From assembly GCA_947095535.1 (NCBI GenBank), contig OX352773.1, positions 103,927,948 to 103,991,947 on the forward strand: a DNA stretch of 64,000 nucleotides. Direction: 5' to 3'. The position numbers were made by a program, and so were the translations under genes. Below are positions 42,297 to 52,964 of this stretch, piece after piece. Each line of letters begins with the position of its first letter. The first letter of the stretch is position 1. Under the pieces are notes generated by a model that saw nothing but the letters and a program-made list of their open reading frames with translations, was not told the origin of the DNA and did no database searches. The stretch comes from Poecilobothrus nobilitatus (taxonomy: Eukaryota; Arthropoda; Insecta; Diptera; Dolichopodidae).

Positions 42297-42494
42297 ACTG
42301 TAGTATAGGTGTAAAAAGTCTGTGCCTAGTATACCTTTAGTAGGTATAGGAAAATCAGAATTGACTATTTGAAATGTTTGGTTAAACCGAAGTTTTCTAT
42401 TTTTAAAGTTCTTTGTATACTACCTAGTGATGATACGACATGTTCGTTTGCGCCGGTTATTTTACATTTGTTTTCTGAATTTATTTTTATTTTC
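42297..42494 (-). pseudogene. Ty3/gypsy protease C-terminal half (right arm)
   Basis: Reverse complement of 20,133-20,345, including the ILGTDFL block (here GTDFLHLY at about 42,320). It abuts the Polinton A TIR copy at 42,495 exactly as on the left. Confidence 0.7.
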
Positions 42495-43240
42495 AGTAGT
42501 ATATGGGGCACTTGGCCGTGAGAATTTTGTGCCACAAAGAGATAGCAATAGTTTATGCAAATGAGTTCACGACACAGGTGTTTGAACTTTAAAGGAATGT
42601 TGTTTGTAGAAATATTTATGCAAATTAGATATCGTGATTGGCGCTTGCATAATGAGTTTTCGAAAAAGTTTTTATAAATGGTATAGAAGGTTAACTAGGT
42701 AATGTATTTTATATTTTTTCGGAAATGCTTTTGTAAATAATATAGAAGTTTAACAAGTAAGTGCAATGATCAGTTTTATGTTTTATATTGATCTAAAAAC
42801 AGGTGTTGTACTAGAATAACATAGACTATGTAAATAATATGCAAGAATTAATTTGTTTTTTTTTAAAAAAAAGTTTTTACGGTGTGTTTGTAAATAATAG
42901 ACAAGGTAAACAAGGTAAACATAGAACAAGTAAGTACAATAACCTTTTTGTGATAGTATTTTTTTTTAGTAATTTTGAAGGTCAACTGGTTAATGTAGAA
43001 CAAGAAAGTGTAATGATGTTGTTGTTATAGTATATTAACATAGATTACGGCTAAATAATAAAATTTTATTTTATTTTTTAATAAAAATATTTTACGGCCA
43101 ACCGGTTATTGTAACATAATATTAACGCAAAATGCAGTTGTTATTTGTGAGATAAACAAAATGCAGATATTGACTTTGTTATTGTATCTTAGTTTTAAAG
43201 TAATTTAAAGTAAAAAATGAATGTATAAAACGTGAGGAAA
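42495..43240. repeat. Inverted duplicate of the Polinton A right TIR
   Basis: Starts AGTAGTATATGGGGCACTTG at 42,495. Matches 19,390-20,132 in reverse complement, including the AACAAGTAAGTGCAATGATC unit near 42,755. An extra ~40 bp (GGAAATGCTTTTGTAAATAA near 42,720) distinguishes it. Confidence 0.85.
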
Positions 43241-43599
43241 GAAAAGTTGTATTTAGTGATTAATTGTTATGTTTAATTGGAAAATATTTTGAAAAAATAT
43301 TTTTAATATAGAACCACATATTTTTTATGTTCTTACAAATTACTTTGTATTATGCAAATTAGAAGCATATTTAAAAATGTAATAAATAATTGTAAAAATA
43401 AAAAAAAAAAAAAAAGATAAATTAACTTTCATATAATATAGTTTTTATTTACCAAGAATTGTGATTTTTATCAAAAAATAAACATTATAATTATTATAAA
43501 TAAATTTAAATTTACAAAGTTTTTATAGGTTTACAGGTGTTTTTACATTCGCTTAATTTTTTTTCTTTACAAATCCAAACGGTGCAGAGGAACAATAGT

Positions 43600-44157
43600 C
43601 ATTAAATTTTCAATTTAGTCATTTTTATTTTATATGTTTTAAATTCCGGTACAGTCAGAACTTGGTGTTCATCTGTTCTCCTAAAATTTTATGATAATAT
43701 ACAGATACATTCCTTGTTGTTTGTTAAAATCATTTCCTTAATTTTTTCAAAATTAATTATTTTTGAAGAATCGTAATTTAATTTTATTCCTTTTACTTTA
43801 CAAACAGCCGTTTCACTTTGAGTATTAGTGGAAAATATCTTATAACTGTAATTTTTAAGTCCTCCACTAACAAATTCCGTAATATAGCTTCCTACTCCAA
43901 AAGCCTCAAGCTCATCTGTCATATCTCCTATAAAGTTGCCAGAAGGAGGCTCGTATTCACCTTCTTTTGAAACATATATTACTGAGTCGGTATCGTAATA
44001 TAAAACGCGTTCTTCTAATTTTTCAAGAAAACTGTATAACTAAAAGTCGAGCTTGTGCTTGTTGGCAACGTTGACTGTGTTCAGAAATTCTCCTTCTTCA
44101 TTTTTATATTTCCAATTTACCAAAAGTGTTTCAGAGTTAATTATCATTATATGTGCT
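43600..44157 (-). pseudogene. Polinton A PolB 3' end, duplicated
   Basis: Reverse complement of about 18,490-19,048. Contains YYDTDSVIY motif C (near 43,990) and GVGSYITEFVSGGLKNYSYK. Small deletions near 44,045-44,075 and an upstream cut at 44,157. Residues around NNKECICIL and a stop at 43,689 differ from the left copy. Confidence 0.85.
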
Positions 44158-45038
44158 AGATATTATGGATGCTAGATAAGCCAAATATAACAAAAACAGA
44201 TAATAGTGGTTCTAAAGAACGTCAAAAATTATACCAAAATAGCAATGTAGTGGAACTTATGGGGAAACTACATTTAGATATGTTTAACCAACCTAAACTT
44301 CTCATAAACAATGTCGATGTTCGAGTTGTCCTAACATTAGAAAAACCAAATTTTTACCTCTTTGCAGATAATACTGATGAATCTCAACTGAAAATTTTAG
44401 AAGCCACTTTATTTATGAGACATGTAAAAATTAATCCTAGTGTGCTATTAGCACATAATGCTGTATTGGAAAAAACTAATGCCAAATACAATTACAAACG
44501 GGTAGAGGTAAAAACTTTTACCATTTCACAGAATAGTTCATCAATATCACTTGATAATGTTTTTATTGGACAGTTACCAAACACAATCATTTTTTGTATG
44601 ACAGAAAATACCGGTTACTCTGGAAAAAGGTCAAAAAAACCATACAATTTTAAACATTTTGATATTTCACAATTTGTGTTAAACGTAAATGTTGTTCAAA
44701 TACCTAATTCAGCAATTTAAACCAGTTTTTCAGATGAAAATAATTGCCGAACAAGAGCATACAGTACACTTTTTTCAGGAACTGGAATTTACCATAATGA
44801 TAAAGGTCATCAGATAACAAAAACCATGTTTAGTAATGGGTTTTTCATTCTAGCTTTTGATTTAACTCCAGATGCATCAGGAAATGAAGTGTGTCAAGGT
44901 CTACTAAATCAAGGTACAGTTAGAATTGAGGCAAGGCTATCAAAACCACTTACATCTACACTGACTGCTATTGTTTATGGAGAATTTGATGCAAGCTTAC
45001 AAATTGATAAAAACCGAAATATATTCTCAAACCTATAA
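44157..45038 (+). pseudogene. Major capsid protein, truncated (copy C)
   Basis: Begins within WMLDKPNITKTDNSGSKERQ because the junction at 44,157 removed the first ~170 codons. Otherwise nearly the same as copy B: NNVDVRVVLTLEKPNF, LDNVFIGQLPNTIIFCM. One in-frame TAA at 44,718-44,720 replaces the Glu before TSFSDENNC. The C-terminus SLQIDKNRNIFSNL is uninterrupted and shows the original end of the gene that copy B has lost. Confidence 0.85.
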
Positions 45039-45075
45039 ATAGCATACATAAAAGTAAATTTGAATATTTGACAAA

Positions 45076-45408
45076 ATGTCACTGTCTTGTGCACTTCTGG
45101 ATGTAACATTTTGTAGTGATGATAAAAATACCTTGTTTTCGAAAGATATTTGTATAGTTGGTTTTAAAGAACCTTGTAAAAAGTTTGTAAAAGAGCTCAA
45201 GTATAAATTTCCAACTTGGGATTTTATAAATGATAATTTTTATAATTACTCTTTTGGAACTGTGTACAACGATAAAATAAATAAAGAGCTCTGTCAAATA
45301 CTAGAAAAATTTGATGTTATTATAACACATAAAAAAATTAAAAAAGAGTTTTTATCAAATTATATTAAAGAAACAACTAAAGTATATGACTTGAGTCAAT
45401 TTGATTGA
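45076..45408 (+). CDS. Conserved Polinton protein E1 (copy C)
   Basis: 110 residues, same length as in copy B, with few substitutions (PTWDFINDNFYNYSFGTVYN). Intact. Stop TGA at 45,406-45,408 overlaps the protease ATG at 45,408 (TGATG). See the copy B entry for the inferred fold. Confidence 0.6.
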   Translation: MSLSCALLDVTFCSDDKNTLFSKDICIVGFKEPCKKFVKELKYKFPTWDFINDNFYNYSFGTVYNDKINKELCQILEKFDVIITHKKIKKEFLSNYIKETTKVYDLSQFD

Positions 45409-45895
45409 TGAATACCCTAGAGATAAGTGACGTATTAAGATGTAACAAACACACACGTAAATTTTTTAAAGGAGTTTTTGCGCTGGATTAACTCGCCAGA
45501 ATAATTGAAAAACAAACTTTTTTAATTGTAAACACTGATAAATCAAAAGATCCGGAAACACATTGGTTAGCTATTTTTAAGCCAAAGAATGGATGTGTTG
45601 AATATTTTGATTCATTTGGTAGAAAACCAGATAAATTAGAAATTTTGAGTTACTTAAAAGACCAATGTATAATTTTTAATAAGAAACAGTTACAAAGTAA
45701 CTATTCAGATGCCTGTGGGCAATATTGTTGTGTTTATACGTAGTATAGATGTTGCGGTTATAGTATGAACGCTTTTTTAAAAAAATTAATAAAGGAAATC
45801 AACTAGAAAACGATAAGTATATTTTAAGTACCTTTCAAAATGTATTTGGAAAATATAACTCATTACAAATTTGTGTTCCTAAAACGTATAAATAA
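45408..45895 (+). pseudogene. Adenain-type protease (copy C)
   Basis: MNTLEISDVLRCNKHTRKFF at the start; TAA at about 45,489 stands where copy B has Gln in LDQLPR, and TAG near 45,740 replaces the Trp after CCVYT. ETHWLAIFKP, EYFDSFGRKPD and SDACGQYCCVY keep the catalytic residues. A 1-base loss in an A-run near 45,785 shifts the tail. Ends ICVPKTYK, giving the un-duplicated C-terminus. Confidence 0.85.
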
Positions 45896-45933
45896 TAAAA
45901 ACAATATAAACAGGTTTTAGTAAAATTAAAGGA

Positions 45934-46497
45934 ATGGAAACACCAGGTCAGAACACAAGTTTATTGTTAAGTTACACATATTTTTTCAATAAGAGTCATA
46001 CATTAAAAATTGCTGTTGGATTTGACTGTGAGTCATTTGAAGCCTCAAGTATAATTCACCGTATTGGTAAAAAGTCAATTGTCTTAAAATATCATGAATG
46101 GAATACATTTTATTATGAATTTAACAAAAAACTCGATAAACTGATAATTAAAGATATAAAACAGAACTTTCATCATGGATTAAAATCAGCGAACGGACAA
46201 AGTATAAGTATTAACAAAGAAGAAGCAGAGCAGTTTTACAATTTAAGCAATTTTCTTCACGCAGTGATGATCTATTATAAATCTGCTGAGTTAAATGTGA
46301 AAGACTATGTTCAGGAATATCTAAATTTATGTGTCGAACAACAAGTATTTAGGTTAGAAAGAGAAATTTATGTACCAATACAATGTTTTAATGTACAATG
46401 TAATTATTCAAGCTTATTTTTGGAAATTCCTGTAACTTTAAAGGAACAAATCTGTAATATACTACATAAAACAAACAAAATAAATCACAACAAATAA
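45934..46497 (+). CDS. Conserved Polinton protein of ~190 aa (copy C)
   Basis: 187 residues, METPGQNTSLLLSYTYFFNK, intact and nearly identical to copy B. It lies directly after the protease and converges on the acidic gene. Function unknown; see 13,173 and 32,010. Confidence 0.7.
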   Translation: METPGQNTSLLLSYTYFFNKSHTLKIAVGFDCESFEASSIIHRIGKKSIVLKYHEWNTFYYEFNKKLDKLIIKDIKQNFHHGLKSANGQSISINKEEAEQFYNLSNFLHAVMIYYKSAELNVKDYVQEYLNLCVEQQVFRLEREIYVPIQCFNVQCNYSSLFLEIPVTLKEQICNILHKTNKINHNK

Positions 46498-46571
46498 TAT
46501 ACAAATTTTTATTTTTGATTTATATGTTTTAGATAGACAAATATTTTTCTGTACACCTTTCATTAGATTAT

Positions 46572-46874
46572 TTAATTAAAATTATTTAGGATTATTAAAT
46601 CATTGAAATAATCAAGATCTCCTTGCTGATTATTTATGTCCCAAATTTCATTAAATGGAACTGCTTCCTCATCTTCCTCAATTTCTTCTTCCATTTCTTC
46701 TTCGTCTTCTAATTCAACTATCTGGAACGGTGGTATAAATTCCTCAGTTTCTGCTAAATTTTCGTCGTCCGTAATTTCCGTGGTGGACGTAATTTCATTT
46801 TCTTGTATCTGACCTTGTGTATTTACATCATCTACAGTTTCTTTAAATGGAGATGATGTGGAATCAGGCAGCAT
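46572..46874 (-). CDS. Acidic protein of unknown function (copy C)
   Basis: 100 residues, intact: MLPDSTSSPFKETVDDVNTQ, STTEITDDENLAETEEFIPP and a Glu-rich run one residue shorter than in copy B. Divergent from integrase with a shared promoter region (46,875-47,064). Confidence 0.55.
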   Translation of the reverse strand: MLPDSTSSPFKETVDDVNTQGQIQENEITSTTEITDDENLAETEEFIPPFQIVELEDEEEMEEEIEEDEEAVPFNEIWDINNQQGDLDYFNDLIILNNFN

Positions 46875-46930
46875 TTTAGTGAGTTGTTGAGCAGTCAGAA
46901 TGGAAGTGAATTAAATTTGAAAATAAAAGT

Positions 46931-46962
46931 TGAGTTATATACTCATGTAGAAAAGTATATAA
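46931..46962. promoter_or_regulatory. Divergent TATA boxes (copy C)
   Basis: GAGTTATATAC (46,931-46,941, TATA on the minus strand towards the acidic gene) and AAGTATATAAGC (about 46,953-46,964, towards integrase at 47,065). Kept in copy B at 31,550-31,580. Confidence 0.4.
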
Positions 46963-47064
46963 GCAAATTAAACTCAATTAGATGATTAGTTTAAACCATG
47001 CTTTGGTCTATGATTTTATGTATAATAATTATTATAACATTACCTTTAACATTTTTAAAACAAA

Positions 47065-47995
47065 ATGTCAAGAGCTCAAATAGTGACTGAAATTCATAGA
47101 CAGGCAAGACGTAAATTTCTTAGAAGAAAATTCAAACAGAAAGGTCTAAATGACACGTGGCAAATCGATTTAGTCGAAATGATACCTTATGGAAAATTTA
47201 ATAATGGTTATAAATATATGCTGACGGTCATTGATACTTTTTCCAAATATGCCTATGCTGAACCTGTGAAAACAAAAAATGCTGAAAATGTTTTAAATGA
47301 CTTAAAAACAATTATTAGAGCTAAAGTTATACCAAAAAATATTCACTCTGATCAAGGCAAGGAATTTTTTAATTTACAATTTCAAAATTATATTAAAGAA
47401 AAATCAATCAATGATTATCACACATTTAGCGAATTAAAAGCATCAATTATTGAACGATTTAACCGTACATTGAAAAATTCTATGTGGAAAAAATTTAGTT
47501 TAAACGGGAATTATAAATGGTTACCTATTATACAATCATTAATAAAAGAATATAATTCAACAAAACATAGCACAACAAAACTTCCTCCTGAAAAAATTAC
47601 AAAAAAAAACGAAAAAAATATACTGCGGAATATATATACTGAGCCTAAAATTTTTCAAAAAAGTAAATATAAAACTGGAAATTTTGTAAGAATAAGTAAA
47701 CATAAAGATCATTTCAAAGGTTATCAACCAAATTGGTCAACTGAAGTATTTAAGATTGATAAAATCAATAATACTTATCCTGTTACATATCAATTATCGG
47801 ACTGTACTGATGCTGACTGTACTGAAACCACCAATTTCTGGGGGTTTTTATCAAGATGAGCTTACACCTGTAAAATACCCAGATACTTATCTTGTAGAAG
47901 AAATTTTGAAAAAGCAAGGAAATAGAGTTTTTGTTAAATGGTTAGGTTTTGATGACACACATAATACTTGGATAAATTCAACAAATATTGTTTAA
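47065..47995 (+). pseudogene. Retroviral-type integrase with chromodomain (copy C)
   Basis: The core is in one frame: TWQIDLVEMIPYGK, NIHSDQGKEFFNL, KASIIERFNRTLKNSMWKK carry D, D and E. An SH3-like strand region follows (YKTGNFVRISKHKDHFKGYQ). A short local duplication near 47,805-47,830 (ACTGATGCTGACTGTACTGA) shifts the frame, and the chromodomain PDTYLVEEILKKQGNRVFVK then WLGFDDTHNTWI is in the next frame to 47,995. About 300 codons in all. The catalytic core here is better preserved than in copy B. Confidence 0.9.
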
Positions 47996-48209
47996 TATCT
48001 GTAAAATAAAACTCTAATAAGCACCTGAAAATAAAACTTGAAAACATCTGAAAAATAAAATAAAATCTTAACATCTGAAAAATGAAATTAAATCTTAACA
48101 TCTGAAAAATGAAAATAAATTAAAAACAGTAGAAAATTTCTTTGAAATAAAATTTTTTTTATTAAATAAAATTTTTTATACAAAATTAGTCTAAAGCTAT
48201 TACTGATTT

Positions 48210-48438
48210 GTGGCGACTTCAAAATCACCACGTTCTTCTTTTAAATTTAATTGGCTTTCCTCATTTATGAGGAAATATTCATTTTTTTCGATTTCCTCAC
48301 GGAAATCTTATCATCAAATACCCCAGCTTTTTGATGCGGTATAAATATAATATTAATTAGGGTCTCGAAGACCCATTTTTCACCGTAAACGGTGTTTAAC
48401 TTTTTAATTTTATTTATTTTATAGAGCCTACTTGGCTC
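48210..48438. other. Cluster of seven short hairpins between convergent genes
   Basis: Within 230 bp: GTGGCGA/TCACCAC (48,210-48,231; one C-A mismatch on plus, a G-U pair in minus-sense RNA), TTTCCTCAT/ATGAGGAAA (48,256-48,275, 9 bp perfect), GATTTCC-TCAC-GGAAATC (48,290-48,307), CATCAAA/TTTGATG (48,312-48,336), GGGTCT-CGA-AGACCC (48,360-48,374), CACCGT-AA-ACGGTG (48,381-48,394) and GAGCC-TACTT-GGCTC (48,424-48,438). Stems differ in sequence and most contain G+C in AT-rich surroundings. The block lies between the 3' ends of integrase (47,995) and the Gln-rich gene (48,473). Confidence 0.75.
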
Positions 48439-48472
48439 CATATCTTTTAAAAATTTAAAAAAAAATTTTTTT

Positions 48473-48790
48473 TTAATTAAATAATTCCGCCAGTTTTCTT
48501 TTTCTGATGGGATTTAATGTTGCCTTACTCTGATAATCTTGTTGTTGTTGTTGTAGTTGCTGTTGTTTCTGTTGCTGCGGTTGTTGCTGTTGTTGTGATT
48601 GTTGATGTTGTTGTTGATGATGATGCTGTTGATGTAGTTGTTGTTATTGTTGATGAAGATTAGAAGCGTCATCTTCATTTTGCGCCTTTCTCCTTTTCGC
48701 AGGAAGACGCACTGCTGTACTAGTAGTAGCAGTTGTAGCAGTTGCAGCCTCTTCTGCAGTCATGAAGAAGTTTAAATATTCCTGTGCCAT
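48473..48790 (-). pseudogene. Gln-rich protein (copy C)
   Basis: Start ATG 48,790: MAQEYLNFFMTAEEAATATT, LPAKRRKAQNEDD, a Gln/His tract with TAA at 48,644-48,646, then NPIRKRKLAELFN and a stop at 48,473. This copy keeps the C-terminus that copy B has frameshifted. The TAA sits between CAA codons. It is divergent from PolB (49,070) over about 280 bp. Confidence 0.55.
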
Positions 48791-49069
48791 ATCTTGCTTG
48801 TTTGAACTTAAACTGATATTTTTTGTATAAAATCCCAATGTATTTACACTAATTAAAATGTATTGAAGATATATTTAGATTGCTTTTTGTTTTTCAATTC
48901 TTTCTATTTTAAGATAGTATTAAGATGGGATTGTAGTTAAACAACTATAATTTAATAAAGCGACCTTTGCTTACAATGTAATTGTTCATTTAACAGAGTG
49001 AATCTGTATTAAAAATTTAATATTATTCTGTTATTTAAGCATTTAACATCTAAAATTCGTATAAAGAAA

Positions 49070-52000
49070 ATGTCGAAAAAAATTATTTTACAAAAGTTTC
49101 TTACCGAAACTATAACACCTTATATAATCGAAAGTGAAAATTCGACACTTGTTAAGCGGTTTAATATGAACGGGCACAAAATAAAATTTGTAATTAAATC
49201 CGTACCTCACAATAGAGAACCAATTAGCTGGATTAAGGATGCTACACATCAAATAATCAACATTGCTGTGAAAGATGTGAATTCCAGGGATAAGATTGGG
49301 TTAACATTTTGTGGAGAGAGCTTTGAACATTAAGGTCCTGCGTATCTCAGTTTTAGATCCGCTCATGAACTAAAATTTAGCGACGTTTGGGATGTAATTT
49401 CTAATGTTTTCCAAAATAATTCTGAAGGTAGTTATTTATAATACATTTTTGGCTTAATTTATTATAAACTATTTTTATTTTACGTCTACAGGTTTAAGTA
49501 CAGACACTTTTTGTTTAACAGTTACCCATGTTAAATTACCCGTTGGTAGAGGTAGAAGTAATAAATATTCAAATTTTGATGAGGAATGCTTAAAAAGGAG
49601 AGGAATAATAGCAATAAAAAATAGCGATAATTTATGTTTACCGCGTGCACTTGTTGTTTCAATAGCTAAAATTGAAAAATTTAATGATTATGAAAAAATT
49701 CGAAAAAATATAGGAAAACTTCAAACTTTAACAGCTTTAAAATTATTAGAAAAATCAAAAATAACAATTCCATCTGAAGGTTGCGGAATTCGTGAATTGA
49801 ATCAATTTCAAACATTTTTACACAAACACAAGATTGTTGTATATAAATATGGAACAAGGGGTGCAGAAATAATATTTAAAGGATTGAATAATGGGAAAAA
49901 AATTAACTTGTTATATCATAATAATCATTATAATGTAATAACCTCACTAACAGCTGCTTTTTGCATAGCATTTTATTGTGAAGAATGTCATATTCCGTAT
50001 TCTAAGAAAAATGAACATAGATGTTCGAAAAGTTGCCCTTGCTGTCAAAACTCACCAGCTTGTTCACTTAATGTTAAAAATATTTTATGTATGCAGTGTA
50101 ATCAAACATTTCGTGGTCAAACATGTTTTGAAAGCCATAAGGCTGCCAGTTAAAAAAATAAAAGCATCTGTGAAGAAATTAGAAAATGCAAATCTTGTTT
50201 TAAAGTTCATAAAATCATTAGGACTAATATATGTGGAGAATATTTTTGTAAGATTTGCGATTATCATGTTCCTGAAAACCATAAATGCTTCATTCAACAA
50301 GATAAAACAAAAGTAAATTTTGAAAATTGCATTTACTTATTTTATGATTTAGAAACAAGACAAGAAGAAATTAGCTTTACAAAAATAAAAGAACATGTTC
50401 CAAGTTTATGTGTGGCTCAGCTAAGATGCTTTAAATGTATTAGCATTGATTCTCTATACTTCTGTGGAAAATGTAAATTAAGAGAGAGAATTTTTAAAAC
50501 GAAAAATGTGATAGAGGATTTCATGGAATTTATTTTAAAATTAAGAAAGGAATTCAAAACGATTGTCATAATTGCTCATAATGGTCAGGCGTTTGACCAT
50601 CAATTTATTCTGAATTATATACTCAATAAAACTGTACTTGAACCAAAGTTAATTATGCGAGGTACAAAAATTATTGGTATGATAATTGATAACATTAAAT
50701 TTATAGATTCTATGAATTACTTTCCTATGGCCTTGGCAAAATTACCAAAAGCTTTTAATTTATCAATCAATTTGAAAAAGGGTTATTTTCCGCATCTATT
50801 TAGTAAATTGGAAAATGAAAATTACATTGGCCCACTTCCAGCAATTTAATACTATAACTTTAATACAATGAAAGCAGATGAGCGTAATGAATTTTTAATG
50901 TGGTATGAACAAAAGAAAAACTCAAAATATGGAGAACGATATGTTAGAATACTGTATAAATGATGTTGAAATTCTAACTAGAGCATGTCTGGTTTTCAGA
51001 AAATTTTATAGAAGAATGTAATGTGGAACCATTTGTAGAAGTAACAACAATGGCTTCAGCCTGTAATCTTGTATATAGAAGAAACTTTCTCAAATCGAAT
51101 ACTATAGGAATTATACCAAGAAAAGGATATAGGATGGAAGACAATCAGTCAAAAATTGCCAAAAGATTTGAGAAAAATTGATTTGAAATGTGCATTTAAT
51201 GGAAAAGAAAAACAAATCGGAAATGTTAAAGTCGATGGATTTTGCGAAGAGACTAAAGAAATATTTGAATTTTACGGTTGCTATTATCATGGACATCCAA
51301 AATGTTTAACAAACCAGAGGGATATACCATTACATGATAACTCTGGCGATACTTTGAATCTACGATATGAAAAAACATTAATGAGATCAGAGTTTATAAA
51401 ATCATGTGGATATAAAGTTATTGAGATGTGGGAATGTGAATTCCGGGAGCTAATGAGACAGAATGAAAATATGAGATATTTAGAAAATCATTCATTAATT
51501 AATTTAGTTCCTTTAAATCCTCGTGATGCATTTTATGGCGGAAGAACGGGAAATAGTTACACATATTATAAATGTAAACAAGGAGAAAAAATTAAATACA
51601 TAGATGTATGTTCCTTATACCCATATGTTTGCAAACGAGGAAAATTTCCCATAAACCATCCTAAGATTTATGTTGGAGAAGATACTTGCTCTAAGTTAAA
51701 CAGAATGACTATTGACGGTATTATTAAATATAAAATCTTACCACCAACAAATCTATTACACCCCGTGTTACCTGTCAAACAAAATAATAAACTGATGTTC
51801 TCACTACGTAACACTTGTAGTGAACAAAAATATCAAGGAAAATACTGTGAACATACAGACGATGAAAGAGCATTAGTAGGAACTTGGGTAATTGATGAAA
51901 TTAAAAAAGCAATTGAAAAAGGGTATAAACTTTTAAATATTTATGAAGTTTGGGAATACGAAACAGTAAAATATGACAATTGTAATGGTATTGATGGTTT

Positions 52001-52922
52001 ATTCACTAAAATGATGAATAAATTTATAAAGATTAAACAAGAAGCTTCTCGGTGGCCAATAAAATGTCAAACTCAAAACGAAAAGGAAGAATATATTGAT
52101 AGTTTTTTGAAAAGGAAGAAATTAAATTAGAATACGATAAAGTAGTTAATAATCCTTGTTTAAGATCTTTTGCTAAGATTATTTTAAACTCATTCTGGAG
52201 AAAATCTGGGCAAAAGGAAAATCAACAACAAACCACCATTATAAATCAACCTTTTAAACTTTACGAGTTAATAACAAACCTCTGTAGAACTATGTCACAT
52301 ATTTCCAGTAAATGAAGAAAACATAGTGGCTAGCTGGAAGTATAAAGAAGAAGCAGCAACTTCTTTATCTACTGTCAACGTAAGTATCGCTGCTTATACA
52401 ACAACACAGGCTCGTCTTCAACTTTACAGTTATCTAGAGAAGCTAGATAGTAGAGTATTATATTATGACACCGATTCGGTGTTGTATATTAGTCGAGAAG
52501 GAGAATATGAACCACAAACAGGGGAATTTATAGGAGACATGACAGATGAGTTAGAGTGTTATGGTATAGGAAGTTATATTACAGAATTTGTAAGTGGTGG
52601 TCCCAAGAACTACGCCTACAAAATTTACTGTACAAAAGATAATACCGAAAAAATTGTTTGTAAAGTTAATGGATTCTCTCTTAGTTATGAAGCTTCACAA
52701 AAAATTAATTTTAATAGCATAAAGGAAGCAGTTTTAAATTCATTTAATAGCACAGACACATACGTCATTTTAGAAAATATTCGTCGAAATAAAAATCACG
52801 ATGTTCTTACGATTCCTGAAATAAAAAAATATCAACCAAAATCGGAAAAACGAAAATTTAATGAAGATGGTAGTTCTTTACCGTATGGATATAATAGGAA
52901 AAAATCACGTGTTGATAAGTAA
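49070..52922 (+). pseudogene. Protein-primed DNA polymerase B (copy C)
   Basis: N-terminal domain from ATG 49,070, TAA at 49,331-49,333 (FCGESFEH then stop), an exon continuing to 49,427, a 64-bp intron, then the polymerase body. Cys-rich region CEECHIPYS ... CPCCQNSPAC near 50,000. TAA at 50,151-50,153 after HKAAS. Exo I LFYDLETRQEE near 50,345, Exo II AHNGQAFDHQFIL near 50,580, motif A KYIDVCSLYPYVCKRGKF near 51,600, motif B reading NSFWRKSGQ near 52,190 (Arg for Gly), motif C LYYDTDSVLYI near 52,465. Further breaks: TAA near 50,848, 22-bp deletion near 51,157, frame changes near 52,110 and 52,290. Confidence 0.9.
49428..49491 (+). other. Predicted 64-bp GT-AG intron in PolB (copy C)
   Basis: CTGAAG/GTAGTTATTTATAATACA ... 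TTTTACGTCTACAG/GTTTAAGTAC. Same length and splice sites as in copies B and D. Joining the exons leaves the frame open. Confidence 0.7.
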
Positions 52923-52964
52923 ATCATTCAAATTTCTTTACATATTAATATAAAATTTTTAAAA

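Larger units (their letters stand above)
38605..44157. repeat. Right arm of ~5.6-kb inverted repeat
   Basis: Reverse complement of 18,490-24,095. Order inside-out: Polinton B TIR, LINE RT piece (39,660-40,690), gypsy RT (40,750-41,240), LINE ORF1/endonuclease (41,260-42,296), gypsy protease half (42,290-42,494), Polinton A TIR (42,495-43,240), 3' end of the Polinton A polymerase (43,600-44,157). It ends abruptly at 44,157 against copy C. Confidence 0.9.
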
